This document shows positions 33,835-42,294 of a stretch of 50,625 nt of DNA, one piece after another. The notes beneath the pieces are model-generated. The model saw nothing but the letters and a program-made list of their open reading frames with translations, was not told the origin of the DNA and searched no databases. How positions within the stretch are numbered: position 1 is the stretch's first letter; each line of letters opens with the position of its first letter. Source of the DNA: Dehalococcoidia bacterium UBA1141 (GTDB lineage Bacteria > Chloroflexota > Dehalococcoidia > Lucifugimonadales > UBA3495); the NCBI GenBank assembly GCA_002311385.1, contig DCAE01000005.1, positions 1-50,625 of the forward strand, given 5' to 3'. The position numbers were made by a program, and so were the translations under genes.

Positions 33835-34173
33835 CTAATCGGCCAGAGGCACCACTGCGGTGATGCTGGGCTCGTCGCCTATCACGCGGGTGGTGTGACC
33901 TTGGCCGGTGGTGTCCTCGACCAACCGAGCGTCCCCGGGCCCGTAGCGGCTGGTCGTGCCGTCTCCTAGACCAATCTCAATCTGGCCGGATAGCGAGATG
34001 ACGTACTGGCGCCTGGGGGCCGGGTGCCAATCAATAAAGCGTCCTGGAGGCCACGACTGGAAATTGATGTTCTTGGCGTCGAACCCTTGGTTCAATTCGG
34101 GGTGGTCGGCCAGGTTTATCTCTTCGATGTGGGACTGACCATCGCTTCCTGCGTACAAACGGAAAATACCCAT
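33835..34173 (-). CDS. Small cupin-fold protein (copy 2)
   Basis: A 112-residue paralog of the downstream cupin: MGIFRLYAGSDGQSHIEEIN, WHPAPRRQYVISLSGQIEIG, and YGPGDARLVEDTTGQGHTTR. The APRRQYV box and G(Q/H)GH in the second motif are shared by both copies. Two family B repeats flank it. A GGAGGCATTAGT site lies just before the ATG. The role is unknown; both may be metal-binding stress or isomerase-like cupins. Confidence 0.72.
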   Translation of the reverse strand: MGIFRLYAGSDGQSHIEEINLADHPELNQGFDAKNINFQSWPPGRFIDWHPAPRRQYVISLSGQIEIGLGDGTTSRYGPGDARLVEDTTGQGHTTRVIGDEPSITAVVPLAD

Positions 34174-34333
34174 ACTAATGCCTCCTAGATTCTCGTGATT
34201 TATTTTATTTTCTGTAGGACTTTCAGGAGCGTTCTGGCTCCGAGCCCAGACCGGTAAACAGCTTAACGTTTTGTGTTTGGCTAGGCAACCGGTTTTTGCG
34301 ATTCAGGAGTTGGTTGGCTTTAGGTTTGTTATT

Positions 34334-34394
34334 CAACGCAGAGAGCGCAGAGTTAATTTGATCCGAACTCTCCGCTCTCCGCGTCTCTGCGGTG
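34334..34394. repeat. Repeat family B, complete but shorter
   Basis: CAACGCAGAGAGCGCAGAG faces CTCTCCGCTCTCCGCGTCTC (continuing TGCGGTGA). It lies between the second cupin and the DUF429 gene. Confidence 0.8.
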
Positions 34395-34417
34395 ACCTAA
34401 TAGTGACTTGAGTCCAG

Positions 34418-35239
34418 CTAGAGATAAACAGGAGCGTAGAGCCATCCCTCTAAGGAGGCGATTCGGTCCGGCCCATCCATATCAGGGCACCAAAATACGC
34501 TGGGGTCTCTGGCCCACAATGACGCAATCACGGCGGCCACCACGGAATCCAGAGCATCGTGGCTAGCCTGGCAACGTGACTGGAAGCTTGACAGGTTGCT
34601 TATCTTCACGCCGGAGCATTCTTCCAGGCCGCATAGAATCCGTTGCCGCAGTTCCGGGGCGTTTTTACCGTTCTTGTAGCCCTTGTGAGGCAGCTTCATG
34701 GCCTTGATGGCAGCACCGGGCATAGCCTCTAAGAGCATTGCCTTGCTGCTTTGAGGTGAGTTGCTTGGCTGCTTATCTTGTATGGGAGGGACTGAGCAAC
34801 CCGCCTGCCACAGAGGGCCCAACATCCGCATACCGTAGAAGGTCATCGGCACCATGTTCGGGTTGGCCTTGTGCAAACAGGAGTAGCACTCGGGGAAACG
34901 CAGGTCGCATCGGCGTTTTGGCTCGCCTTGCTCAGCAACAAAACGGTCCCGGAATTCCAGGAAGCGGGTTAGGTCGATTTCCGAGGTTTGGGCCCACAGG
35001 TCGGGCATGGCAGTGGCGCCTGGGTGCCAAAACCGGACGAAGCTTTCCGGCACGGAGAATGGGAAATCCAAAGCAGCCACCGAGCCCGCTGGCATTGCCA
35101 GTAGCATTTGGGAGAGCTCATCCCGGCCGACGGGCCGGCAATCGTCCAGAGTCAGAGTATCGCCATCCAACGTTCCGGTGGCGACCCAGGTGCGGTCATC
35201 AGTCTTGGCCCCGCTGAAATCCACCCCGGCAACCATCAT
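34418..35239 (-). CDS. DUF429-family protein (RNase H-like fold)
   Basis: The start is the ATG at 35239 (MMVAGVDFSGAKTDDRTW), with GGAG 6 bases upstream. An extra in-frame N-terminus back to 35314 comes from a family C repeat and is ignored. The protein has about 273 residues. Acidic motifs typical of DUF429 are present: GVDFSGAK near the start, AALDFPFSVP, and CQASHDALDSVVAAVIASLW near the end, an arrangement like RNase H/ribonuclease folds. It is predicted to be a nuclease, but no activity is established. It lies divergent from the isocitrate-lyase-family gene. Confidence 0.8.
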   Translation of the reverse strand: MMVAGVDFSGAKTDDRTWVATGTLDGDTLTLDDCRPVGRDELSQMLLAMPAGSVAALDFPFSVPESFVRFWHPGATAMPDLWAQTSEIDLTRFLEFRDRFVAEQGEPKRRCDLRFPECYSCLHKANPNMVPMTFYGMRMLGPLWQAGCSVPPIQDKQPSNSPQSSKAMLLEAMPGAAIKAMKLPHKGYKNGKNAPELRQRILCGLEECSGVKISNLSSFQSRCQASHDALDSVVAAVIASLWARDPSVFWCPDMDGPDRIASLEGWLYAPVYL

Positions 35240-35278
35240 GAAAAGCTCCGTAACGGCTCGAAGTTCTTTAGGAGGAGT

Positions 35279-35314
35279 TTGAGGAACCCTTTCTTGTAAA
35301 AAAGGGTTCCTCAA
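35279..35314. repeat. Repeat family C, palindrome in reverse orientation
   Basis: TTGAGGAACCCTTTCTTG faces TAAAAAAGGGTTCCTCAA with a few mismatches at the centre. The tail on the minus strand (ACTCCTCCTAAAGAACTT) matches the copy at 31621. It lies upstream of the DUF429 gene and in frame with it. Confidence 0.85.
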
Positions 35315-35380
35315 GAGTGTTTATGCTAAAATGGCCCACGGGCAATTGGTGAAGCCAAGTATACCCTCAAAGGAGCTCCG

Positions 35381-36244
35381 ATGAATCTAACTCAACGCCG
35401 GGAGCGATACCGCTCCCTTCTAGCCAGCGACCAATGCTACCATCCCGCATCGGTGTTCGATCCCATCTCGGCCCGGATAGCCCAAGACTTGGGATTCGAG
35501 GTCGGCATGTTTGCGGGGTCCATCGCTTCCGGCACCGTGCTGGGCGCTCCGGACCTGATTGTGGTCACGCTGACCGAGTTTGCCCAGCAAATCCACCGCA
35601 TCTGCCGGGCCGGGGACTTGAGCTTGATGGTGGATGCGGACCACGGCTATGGCAATGCCCTGAACGTGATGCGCACCGTGGAAGAACTGGAAACCGCTGG
35701 GGTGTCGGCCCTGACGATTGAGGACACCGTGCTGCCTGTTAGCTTCGGCGCAGGTGGGGACGCCCAGTTGATATCGATAGAAGAAGGCATCGGCAAGATG
35801 AAGGCGGCCTTGTCGGCCCGGCAAGACCCCAACTTGGTAATTGCTGGCCGTACCAGCGCCCTGGCAATATCTGGCATTCCCGAGGCCATCAAGCGGGCCA
35901 AAGCCTACGAGCAAGCCGGGGTGGACGCCATATTCCTGGCCGGGGGCACCAAGAAGGAAGAAATCCAAGCGGTCCACGCCGAGGTGAGCATTCCGTTGCT
36001 CTTGGGCGGCGCTGGTGGAGAGCTTTCGGACAAGCAATTCTTGGCGGACAATGGTGTTCGCATCGCCCTCCAAGGCCACCTGCCCTTTGCGGCGGCCGTA
36101 AAGGCGGTGTATGACACCCTGAAAGCGCTGCGGGAAGGCACGGCTCCCGGAGACCTCACATCCCAGTTGGCCTCATCCGAGCTAATGGGCCAGGTAACTC
36201 GGCGGGACGACTACAGCCGCTGGACCTCGGATTTTCTGGCTTAG
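35381..36244 (+). CDS. Isocitrate lyase/PEP mutase-family protein, oxaloacetate decarboxylase-like
   Basis: A 287-residue TIM-barrel enzyme that makes or breaks C-C or C-P bonds next to a carboxylate. Segments SVFDPISARIAQDLGFEVGM, GSIASGTVLGAPDLIVVTLT and VDADHGYGNALNVMRTVEEL (metal-binding DxD region) are typical of the oxaloacetate decarboxylase (PA4872-like) branch. ALTIEDTVLPVSFGAGGD and VIAGRTSA follow. It lacks the KKCGH motif of true isocitrate lyase. AAGGAG just upstream supports the ATG. It may decarboxylate oxaloacetate or a related ketoacid; exact substrate uncertain. Confidence 0.85.
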   Translation: MNLTQRRERYRSLLASDQCYHPASVFDPISARIAQDLGFEVGMFAGSIASGTVLGAPDLIVVTLTEFAQQIHRICRAGDLSLMVDADHGYGNALNVMRTVEELETAGVSALTIEDTVLPVSFGAGGDAQLISIEEGIGKMKAALSARQDPNLVIAGRTSALAISGIPEAIKRAKAYEQAGVDAIFLAGGTKKEEIQAVHAEVSIPLLLGGAGGELSDKQFLADNGVRIALQGHLPFAAAVKAVYDTLKALREGTAPGDLTSQLASSELMGQVTRRDDYSRWTSDFLA

Positions 36245-36343
36245 TTAACAAAAGAATTTGGGTTTCGTTCTCAGACTCGGCGCCTAGACTATTTGTTTCA
36301 AGATTTGTGTCTAAAATCGTTTCTAATTTTTAGGAGGCAAAAC

Positions 36344-36736
36344 ATGAACTTCAACTACAATCACCTGCATTTTCGTAGCGGCGACCCTGACGCAGCAGCC
36401 AAGTTCTACTGTGATAATTTCGGCGCGGAAATCACCTCCGAGCGGCCTTTGTCGACCACCAAGTCCATCAACCTTTCCCTGAACGGTCACCAGCTGATGA
36501 CCATATCCGGCAGGGCCGAAGGGGAAGACCCGGTGGCTGGCTCGACAGACCCCCGCTATGGCCTGGACCACTTTGGCTTTGAGGTGGACGACATGGAAGA
36601 AGCTGCGGCCCACTTGAAGGCTAATGGGGTTAAGTTTGGATGTGAGCCTTGGACCATGCCTTCAGGAACGACGGTCGCCTTTATCGTGGCCCCTGACGAG
36701 GTCAGCGTGGAAATCATCATGAGGCCCAAGAGCTAG
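36344..36736 (+). CDS. VOC-family (glyoxalase/dioxygenase-fold) protein
   Basis: The ATG at 36344 is chosen for the TAGGAGG at 36331-36337. The 130-residue protein has the VOC fold: an N-terminal NHLHFRSGDPDAAAKFYCDN with the first metal His, LDHFGFEVDDMEEAAAHLKA with the second, and VEIIMRPKS with a Glu at the end. Such proteins bind a divalent metal and act on small substrates (glyoxalase, dioxygenase, epimerase, or resistance). It follows the isocitrate-lyase-family gene by 99 bases on the same strand. Function is not assigned. Confidence 0.82.
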   Translation: MNFNYNHLHFRSGDPDAAAKFYCDNFGAEITSERPLSTTKSINLSLNGHQLMTISGRAEGEDPVAGSTDPRYGLDHFGFEVDDMEEAAAHLKANGVKFGCEPWTMPSGTTVAFIVAPDEVSVEIIMRPKS

Positions 36737-36786
36737 GGTACTTAGCAGTACGGCTCTGTTGGGGTCGGCCATTTCAACGTGGAAAA

Positions 36787-36810
36787 ACATCGGGAACCCA
36801 GTCCCGATGT
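36787..36810. other. Short hairpin after the VOC gene
   Basis: ACATCGGGA/TCCCGATGT is a 9-bp perfect inverted repeat around ACCCAG, about 50 bases after the VOC stop. It lacks a T-run. It could end or stabilise the VOC transcript. Confidence 0.45.
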
Positions 36811-36862
36811 TCTCGCTCGACCCCATGACCAAGGAACCGTCCTCTAAATCGCTTTGCACCCA

Positions 36863-36935
36863 GTCGTTCTGAGAAAAACGTGGGGCCGTTGAGCCCAGTG
36901 GAGAGATTCTCCGTCGCTTCGCTCTTCAGAATGAC
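36863..36935. repeat. Repeat family A, diverged copy
   Basis: The left arm GTCGTTCTGAGAAAAACG is diverged; the right arm GAGAGATTCTCCGTCGCTTC (continuing GCTCTTCAGAATGAC) is well conserved. It lies between the convergent VOC and PIG-L genes. Confidence 0.7.
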
Positions 36936-36952
36936 AGTTGTGAGGCCATGGC

Positions 36953-37816
36953 CTATGGCTCCAAGCCCGCAAAGAAGTCTTCCGAGATTTTCTCGCCGGT
37001 CTGCACCTCCGGGAACGCTCGGATGTAGAATTCCCGGCCCAGGATGCTGGCTGTTACCTCCCTGGGCACCCGGTGGTAGGGCCAATCGGCGGCGACCTGG
37101 GTTCGGTGGCACATGATACAGGCCATCTTGGACTCCAGATGGCCGTCCACGTCGACGTCCAACTCCAGATGGATGTCTTCCACCGGAACTCCCTGCTCCT
37201 CTTGCTCGGGGGAAGGCATTGGGAAATCCACACCTGAGGCCCTCAATTTGGTGGCCCACATGGTGCGAAACCCTTTGGGACGTGCGCTTTGAAAAAGCCG
37301 CTGGGCTTGGTGAGGGTATACTCCGTTTACCATTTGGTCAGGAAAAGCCTTGGGGTCGTTTGCCAGGCGAAAGGCTTCTTCGGTGTGCCGGGAAACAGCG
37401 ATGTGGTCGGGGTGGCCGTAGAGCCCTCCGGGTTCGAAGGTCAAGACCACTTGGGGCTTGAAAGCGCGGATTTCCGCCACGAACTGCTCCACCACCTCTG
37501 CGCTTGGGGCGTTCACGTAGGCCTTGGGGTGACTGTTGGGCGGTGTTCCGACCATTCCTGAGTCACGGTAGCCCAACACCCGGTGGCTGGCCAGGCCCAA
37601 AGCTCGCACGGCGCAAGATAGCTCTATCCCCCGGATCCTGGGCAGGGTTTCTCTGGTGGCTGCGCCCTCTTGGCGAATCTCCCCTTCCTCACCCAACGTG
37701 GTGGTAATCAGGCGAATCTCCACTCCCTGAGCAGCATGGGCCGCTAGAGCGCCCCCCACGGGGAATGCTTCATCGTCGGGGTGGGCGAAGAATGCCAACA
37801 ACCTAAATCCCGTCAT
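36953..37816 (-). CDS. PIG-L/LmbE-family deacetylase
   Basis: A 287-residue zinc-dependent N-acetyl-sugar deacetylase fold, the family of MshB/BshB and LmbE. The metal motif is LLAFFAHPDDEAFPVGGALA (AHPDDE), and the third ligand is in YGHPDHIAVSRHTEEAF. The central GYRDSGMVG and VLTFEPGGLYGHPDH are as expected. MshB-type members act in mycothiol or bacillithiol formation, but no companion ligase or transferase gene is nearby, so the substrate is open. It is divergent from the VOC gene and upstream of ggt on the same strand. Confidence 0.88.
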   Translation of the reverse strand: MTGFRLLAFFAHPDDEAFPVGGALAAHAAQGVEIRLITTTLGEEGEIRQEGAATRETLPRIRGIELSCAVRALGLASHRVLGYRDSGMVGTPPNSHPKAYVNAPSAEVVEQFVAEIRAFKPQVVLTFEPGGLYGHPDHIAVSRHTEEAFRLANDPKAFPDQMVNGVYPHQAQRLFQSARPKGFRTMWATKLRASGVDFPMPSPEQEEQGVPVEDIHLELDVDVDGHLESKMACIMCHRTQVAADWPYHRVPREVTASILGREFYIRAFPEVQTGEKISEDFFAGLEP

Positions 37817-37898
37817 TTGCGTGCTCCAACACTTAACTTACCGTAGATACACACCGGGCGCGGGGAAGTACCAAATCGCCTGTTCACGCTCAAGGGGC

Positions 37899-37926
37899 AC
37901 TCTGCGCGCTCGGCGTACTCTGCGGG
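37899..37926. repeat. Repeat family B, half copy
   Basis: ACTCTGCGCGCTCGGCGTAC (continuing TCTGCGGG) resembles the right arm of the family B palindrome. No left arm is present. It lies between the PIG-L deacetylase and ggt. Confidence 0.6.
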
Positions 37927-37945
37927 GAATTCAAAATACCAGTTG

Positions 37946-39616
37946 TTATAAAGCTGCCGCTTGGCCGTCGCCCCTAGGGTCCGAGGCTCCAATCAGCACG
38001 CCGCGTTGGTGGTCGAAGACAATCAGTTGGGTCTTGCCGTCGTAGACCCCCGGTCGGCGTGGGGATACCTTGTGGCCCATGGCCTCCAGGCCGCGAATCG
38101 TTTCTTCCGGCATGCCTGGTTCAACCCGAACCTCCATGGGCGTATCTATGCTGGCCGGGTCCGTCCCCGGGAAACTCCACCATCTGGGCGCTTCCACCGC
38201 CTCTTGAGGCCCAAGACCGAAATCCAACATACTGGTGAGGATTTGAAGGCCGATTTGGGGCTGAATGTCGCCACCAGGGGTGCCGCCCACGATGGCCGGC
38301 AGGTCATCCTTGGTGGTCAGGTAGCAGTTCAGCGTATGCATGGTCCGCTTGCCGGGAGAGATGATATTGGGATGGTCCGGCTCCAGGCTAAATCCCCGGC
38401 CGGCCCGGTTGTTGAACATGACGCCTGTGCCGGGAGCCACAAAGCCGGAGCCAAAGGCGTTGGATAGGCTGTGCACCCAGGAGACAGCGTTCCCATCGCC
38501 ATCGGCCACACAGAAATAGGTCGTGTCTCCGTCCGCCTCAACGGGTTGGCGAGGAGATGTTGATGAAACTCTCGCCGGGTCAATCTCGCCTCGCCTAATA
38601 TCAGCATAAGGTTTGGAAATCAACTCGTCCAATGGCCATTGGGACAGTAAGGGGTCGGCGGCCAACCGGTTGCGGTCGGCGTACGCAATCTTTTTGGCCT
38701 CTACCATCAGGTGAATCGCTTCCGGGCTGTTGTGTTTCATACTGCTAAGTGGGAAAGATTCCAGCAGGTTCAGCATCTCCAGCAGAAGGAAACCCTGGGA
38801 GGGGGGCCGGGTCTGGTAGACGTTGTGCCCCCGGTAGGTAGTTGCGATGGGATGGTAAACATCGGCTTGGTGGCCAGCAAAGTCGGCGTCGGTAAAAACC
38901 CCGCCTGCCTCATTTAACCCATTGACCAAGCGCTTGGCCAAGTCTCCCCGGTAAAAATCCTGGGCTCCTCCTTGAGCCACCAATCGCAGGCTCTCGGCCA
39001 GGTCTTTATTTATCAACGTGTCGCCCCCTGCTAAAGGGGAGCCGTTAGGCAATAAAAGAGCGGCGCTGGCGGGGAATTGGGCCAATTTGGCTGCTGCTGC
39101 GGCCAGGTCGACACCGATGCCTGGGCTGATGGGAAATCCGTATTGGGCGTAAGCTATGGCTGGTTCCAGCAACTCGGCGAAGGGCACCGTGCAGAACCGC
39201 TGGTGCATCTCTTCCCAAGCCGCTACCTCACCGGGCACAGCGACGGCATGGGGTCCTTGCAATGGCATCGTCTTGAATCCCTGATTCCAGTAATAATCCG
39301 AAGTAGCCCCACTGGCGGCCACGCCGCTGCTGTTGATGCCGGTTACTTTGCCACCGGCCACCTTGCCACCGGTCACCCTGCTACCGGGGATTGGGCCGCT
39401 TGCCCCTTGGTGAACCAGGATGAATGAGTCTCCACCGAGTCCGCACAGGGGCACCAAGGTCACAGCTTCCACGGCGGCCACCGCCAATGCGGCGTCAAAG
39501 GCGTTCCCGCCCTGCTGCAATACCTTCAGTCCGGCTGTGGCCGCCAGTGGCGAGTTGGAGCAAATCATTCCCCGCTTCCCGTAGACCATTGGCCGGGCGA
39601 ATTCGGTGATTGGCAT
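37946..39616 (-). CDS. ggt: Gamma-glutamyltransferase
   Basis: A 556-residue Ntn-hydrolase that moves or hydrolyses gamma-glutamyl groups. It self-cleaves before a Thr, here in the segment DGDTTYFCVADGDGNAVSW. Other conserved pieces are LQQGGNAFDAALAVAAVEAV and MFNNRAGRGFS in the small subunit. It starts without a clear signal peptide (MPITEFARPMVYGKRGMICS), so it may be cytoplasmic. A tandem V-T/A-G-G-K insertion occurs at about residues 79-92. Members of this family in bacteria also include acylases. Confidence 0.9.
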   Translation of the reverse strand: MPITEFARPMVYGKRGMICSNSPLAATAGLKVLQQGGNAFDAALAVAAVEAVTLVPLCGLGGDSFILVHQGASGPIPGSRVTGGKVAGGKVTGINSSGVAASGATSDYYWNQGFKTMPLQGPHAVAVPGEVAAWEEMHQRFCTVPFAELLEPAIAYAQYGFPISPGIGVDLAAAAAKLAQFPASAALLLPNGSPLAGGDTLINKDLAESLRLVAQGGAQDFYRGDLAKRLVNGLNEAGGVFTDADFAGHQADVYHPIATTYRGHNVYQTRPPSQGFLLLEMLNLLESFPLSSMKHNSPEAIHLMVEAKKIAYADRNRLAADPLLSQWPLDELISKPYADIRRGEIDPARVSSTSPRQPVEADGDTTYFCVADGDGNAVSWVHSLSNAFGSGFVAPGTGVMFNNRAGRGFSLEPDHPNIISPGKRTMHTLNCYLTTKDDLPAIVGGTPGGDIQPQIGLQILTSMLDFGLGPQEAVEAPRWWSFPGTDPASIDTPMEVRVEPGMPEETIRGLEAMGHKVSPRRPGVYDGKTQLIVFDHQRGVLIGASDPRGDGQAAAL

Positions 39617-39683
39617 AGTGTGTGTCTCCCTGTTGATGCTTAAGCGTGTTCCAAAACGGTCTGCCTATTTAACCACAATCCCG

Positions 39684-40448
39684 TTAACTGGCAATAAGCC
39701 GGGGCAGGATAAACTCCTCGATTGCTACGGCCAACCCATCTTCCTCAGCCGAAGGGGCCACGTAGTCGGCGACCGCTCTGAGTTCTTGCGGAGCGTCTCC
39801 CATAGCGATGGCCAGGCCGCATGCGGTTAGTAAGGGCAAGTCGTTGTAGCTGTCCCCAGCCGCAACCATGTCTCCGACTTCCACCCCAATCATCTGGGCC
39901 AACTTGCGGGTTCCCGCTGCCTTGTCGACGCCAATCTTTGTGAAATCCACCGCCCAAAGGTCGTTGTAGGGTAGGTAAACTTTGACCAAGTGCAATTCGG
40001 GTTCCGTTTGGAATCGGACCACCACTTGGTCGGCGCTCTCTTCATCCATGTCCAAAGCCGAGACCCTGATTATGTTTATCTCGCTGAGGCCATCTATAGT
40101 CTCAATCGAACCTTGGGGATGAGTGGCTATGAACTGAGTCCCGTTGCCGTGGAGGCTATGGATGATTTTCCTGGCCAATTGGGGCTCTAAGGGAGCGCTC
40201 CACACCGGGTTTATATTGGAAGGGTTGGTGCCAGGGTTCAGGATGGCGGCCCCACCGTCGCAAATCTGAGGGGCGGTCAGCCCTAATTGCTGCGCATAGT
40301 CGACGGCGTGGTTGGCCTCCCTTCCGGTGGCTATGCTTACCGGAATCAATGCCCGAAGACGGCCAACTGCCGCTGCTACTCGCGCCGACACCTTTTCGTC
40401 CCTGCCGATTATAGTTCCGTCCAAGTCCAAGACCGCAGCACGAATCAT
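39684..40448 (-). CDS. HAD-superfamily Cof-type phosphatase
   Basis: From ATG 40448 (MIRAAVLDLDGTIIGRDEKV) a protein of 254 residues. HAD motif I is LDLDGT (nucleophile Asp), motif II VSIATGRE, then a C2-type cap. The Lys loop is in KIGVDKAAGTRKLAQ, and motif IV is MVAAGDSYNDLPLLTACGLA. It is a Cof/SupH-like phosphatase acting on sugar phosphates or FMN-like substrates. GGAAG lies about 10 bases before the ATG. Its substrate cannot be told from sequence. Confidence 0.88.
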   Translation of the reverse strand: MIRAAVLDLDGTIIGRDEKVSARVAAAVGRLRALIPVSIATGREANHAVDYAQQLGLTAPQICDGGAAILNPGTNPSNINPVWSAPLEPQLARKIIHSLHGNGTQFIATHPQGSIETIDGLSEINIIRVSALDMDEESADQVVVRFQTEPELHLVKVYLPYNDLWAVDFTKIGVDKAAGTRKLAQMIGVEVGDMVAAGDSYNDLPLLTACGLAIAMGDAPQELRAVADYVAPSAEEDGLAVAIEEFILPRLIAS

Positions 40449-40570
40449 TGATTTCTTCCGATAAATTTTCCGCGACAAAATTCATCGGAGATTACGTGGA
40501 AGATTCCGTGAGAGATTCCGCCAGAGTTTTCGTGAAAGATTGCGTGGGAAGTAAAAAACATGCCTGAGCC

Positions 40571-41644
40571 CTACTGGGCCAAGGCCGGCATCACTTCTTG
40601 GGCGAACAGTTTCATGGATTTGGTGGACATCTCAGCGGCCATGGGGCCAAAGCGGTGGTTTGCGCAGAATATGTCGTAGCCCAGTAGCTCGTGTTGCGCC
40701 TCCAATTGTTTCAGCACCGTCTCGGGGCTTCCAATCAAAGCCAACCCGTTGTCCAACCAAAAATCGAATGAGGTGTTCATCCCCTGAAACACACGGCCCA
40801 ATTCCAGGTTGGTGGGCGTTGGCTCTGTGCCTTTGAATCCGATGCGGGTCTTTTCGATTCCATCCCGAATCACGTCCCGGGAGGACAGCATGACTTTCTC
40901 GGCCTCTTCCCTGGCCAATACGTCCGTTTCAGCCACGTGCACCGGTCGCATCACAAAAGTGCGCGGCATGGGGCCAGGGTGCTGTTCCTTCCGCCAGGCC
41001 TGCCGAAAGTACTCGAATTTCTCGGCGATTACCGTGTCGATGTCGATGTTCTGGGACACGTGATAGTTCTTCTTGGCGGCAAAATCCAGGGAAGCGGGAC
41101 TGTGGGCCCCGACCCAGATGGGAGGGTGAGGCTGCTGATAGGGCTTGGGGAAGGGCAGCGCCTCGTCATAGTTCCAGAACTTCCCTTTGTACGTAACGGT
41201 TTCTTGGGTCCAACCTTGAACGATGATTTCCAGAGCTTCCTCCGACATCTGCCGACGCTGGTCGAAGGGCAGTCCCCAGCGGATAAACTCGTGCTCGTGT
41301 ACACCGATGCCGGTGCCGAATTCCACCCGGCCATGAGAAAGGTGGTCCAACATGGCTATCTCTTGGGCCAAACGCATGGGCTGATAGAAAGGCAATTGGT
41401 AAATCATGGCGCCGATGCGCATGTTGGTGGTGTGCTGGGCCACGGCGCATAGGTACAGACTGGGAGAGGTAATCTGGCCCACATGGGAATTCTGATGCTC
41501 TATGGTGTAGTAGCCTTGGTAACCCAGTTCCTCGGCCAATTGGGCTTCCCCGAGGTGCTTCTGGTAAACGTCAGCCGCCACCGGTGAAGTTGCCATTTCG
41601 TAAACCGGGAAACCGTCCCAAACAGCAAACTCCAGCTCGCTCAT
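40571..41644 (-). CDS. LLM-class flavin-dependent oxidoreductase (copy 1)
   Basis: A 357-residue luciferase-like TIM barrel using FMN or F420 to oxidise or reduce organic substrates. It shows YYTIEHQNSHVGQITSPSLY, HTTNMRIGAMIYQLPFYQPM, RVEFGTGIGVHEHEF and HPPIWVGAHSPASLDFAAKK, all characteristic of the family. Its partner could be a flavin reductase or the F420 system implied at 49466. Such enzymes are abundant in SAR202-type Chloroflexota (literature-based expectation). The divergent upstream gene is a VOC protein. Confidence 0.9.
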   Translation of the reverse strand: MSELEFAVWDGFPVYEMATSPVAADVYQKHLGEAQLAEELGYQGYYTIEHQNSHVGQITSPSLYLCAVAQHTTNMRIGAMIYQLPFYQPMRLAQEIAMLDHLSHGRVEFGTGIGVHEHEFIRWGLPFDQRRQMSEEALEIIVQGWTQETVTYKGKFWNYDEALPFPKPYQQPHPPIWVGAHSPASLDFAAKKNYHVSQNIDIDTVIAEKFEYFRQAWRKEQHPGPMPRTFVMRPVHVAETDVLAREEAEKVMLSSRDVIRDGIEKTRIGFKGTEPTPTNLELGRVFQGMNTSFDFWLDNGLALIGSPETVLKQLEAQHELLGYDIFCANHRFGPMAAEMSTKSMKLFAQEVMPALAQ

Positions 41645-41844
41645 AGGGCCACCTCGTAGTTGGTTTCAAGATTAGAGGCTGACTATCAAAAACCACGGCC
41701 TCACCTCCCTGTAATAAGGAGATAAGGCCGTTTACGCCAAATCAATGTCCCGGCGGGGTCAGGTAAACAACAGGTTGGGCTCAACCCATTTTTATTGAAA
41801 ATGGGAGGCGACCAACAAGAACATGGCAGTCCGAACTCCGGCGA

Positions 41845-42294
41845 CTAGCCGAAGACCAATTCCGTGTTTTTGCGCTCGGTGGAACTCATGATTGCCCGAC
41901 CATCGGCAGCGTCTTCTTGGCTGTTGCAGAACAACTCAATACCGTTTCCGTCCGGGTCGTTCAAGTAGATACTGCGGGTCATGCCGTGGTCCGTGGTGTG
42001 GTCAACCAAATCCCGCTCTTTTAGTATGTGGAAGTACTGGGTCAGCATTTCGAAGTCTTCCACCTGCAGGGCCATGTGATTCAGTCCCAATCCGCCTTTG
42101 GTCACGGGAGCGGCATCGGGGGCTGCTTGGAACAAGGCCAAGTCGTGGTGAATCTTGCCGCAGGTCAGGAACGTGCCCATTCCGGGGCGTTCCAGGGCAA
42201 TCTCAAACCCGAGTACCTGGGTATAAAATTCGACCGAAGTGGTTACGTCTTTAACATTTAGGACCAAATGACCGACTCGTTTGGGATGTGCCAT
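41845..42294 (-). CDS. VOC-family protein, catechol dioxygenase-like
   Basis: A 149-residue VOC/extradiol-dioxygenase-fold protein. Metal ligands are seen as RVGHLVLNVKDVTTSVEFYT (His), LGLNHMALQVEDFEMLTQYF (His) and DPDGNGIELFCN (Glu). The DPDGNGIE signature is typical of ring-cleaving dioxygenases and glyoxalases. It is small for a two-domain dioxygenase, so it may be a glyoxalase-type or one-domain enzyme. A GGAGAAG lies 5-12 bases before the ATG. It neighbours the luciferase-like gene on the same strand and may share a pathway. Confidence 0.85.
   Translation of the reverse strand: MAHPKRVGHLVLNVKDVTTSVEFYTQVLGFEIALERPGMGTFLTCGKIHHDLALFQAAPDAAPVTKGGLGLNHMALQVEDFEMLTQYFHILKERDLVDHTTDHGMTRSIYLNDPDGNGIELFCNSQEDAADGRAIMSSTERKNTELVFG

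Noticed and set aside
35240..35314. N-terminal extension of the DUF429 protein
   Set aside because: Also repeat-derived; the ATG at 35239 has a good ribosome-binding site.
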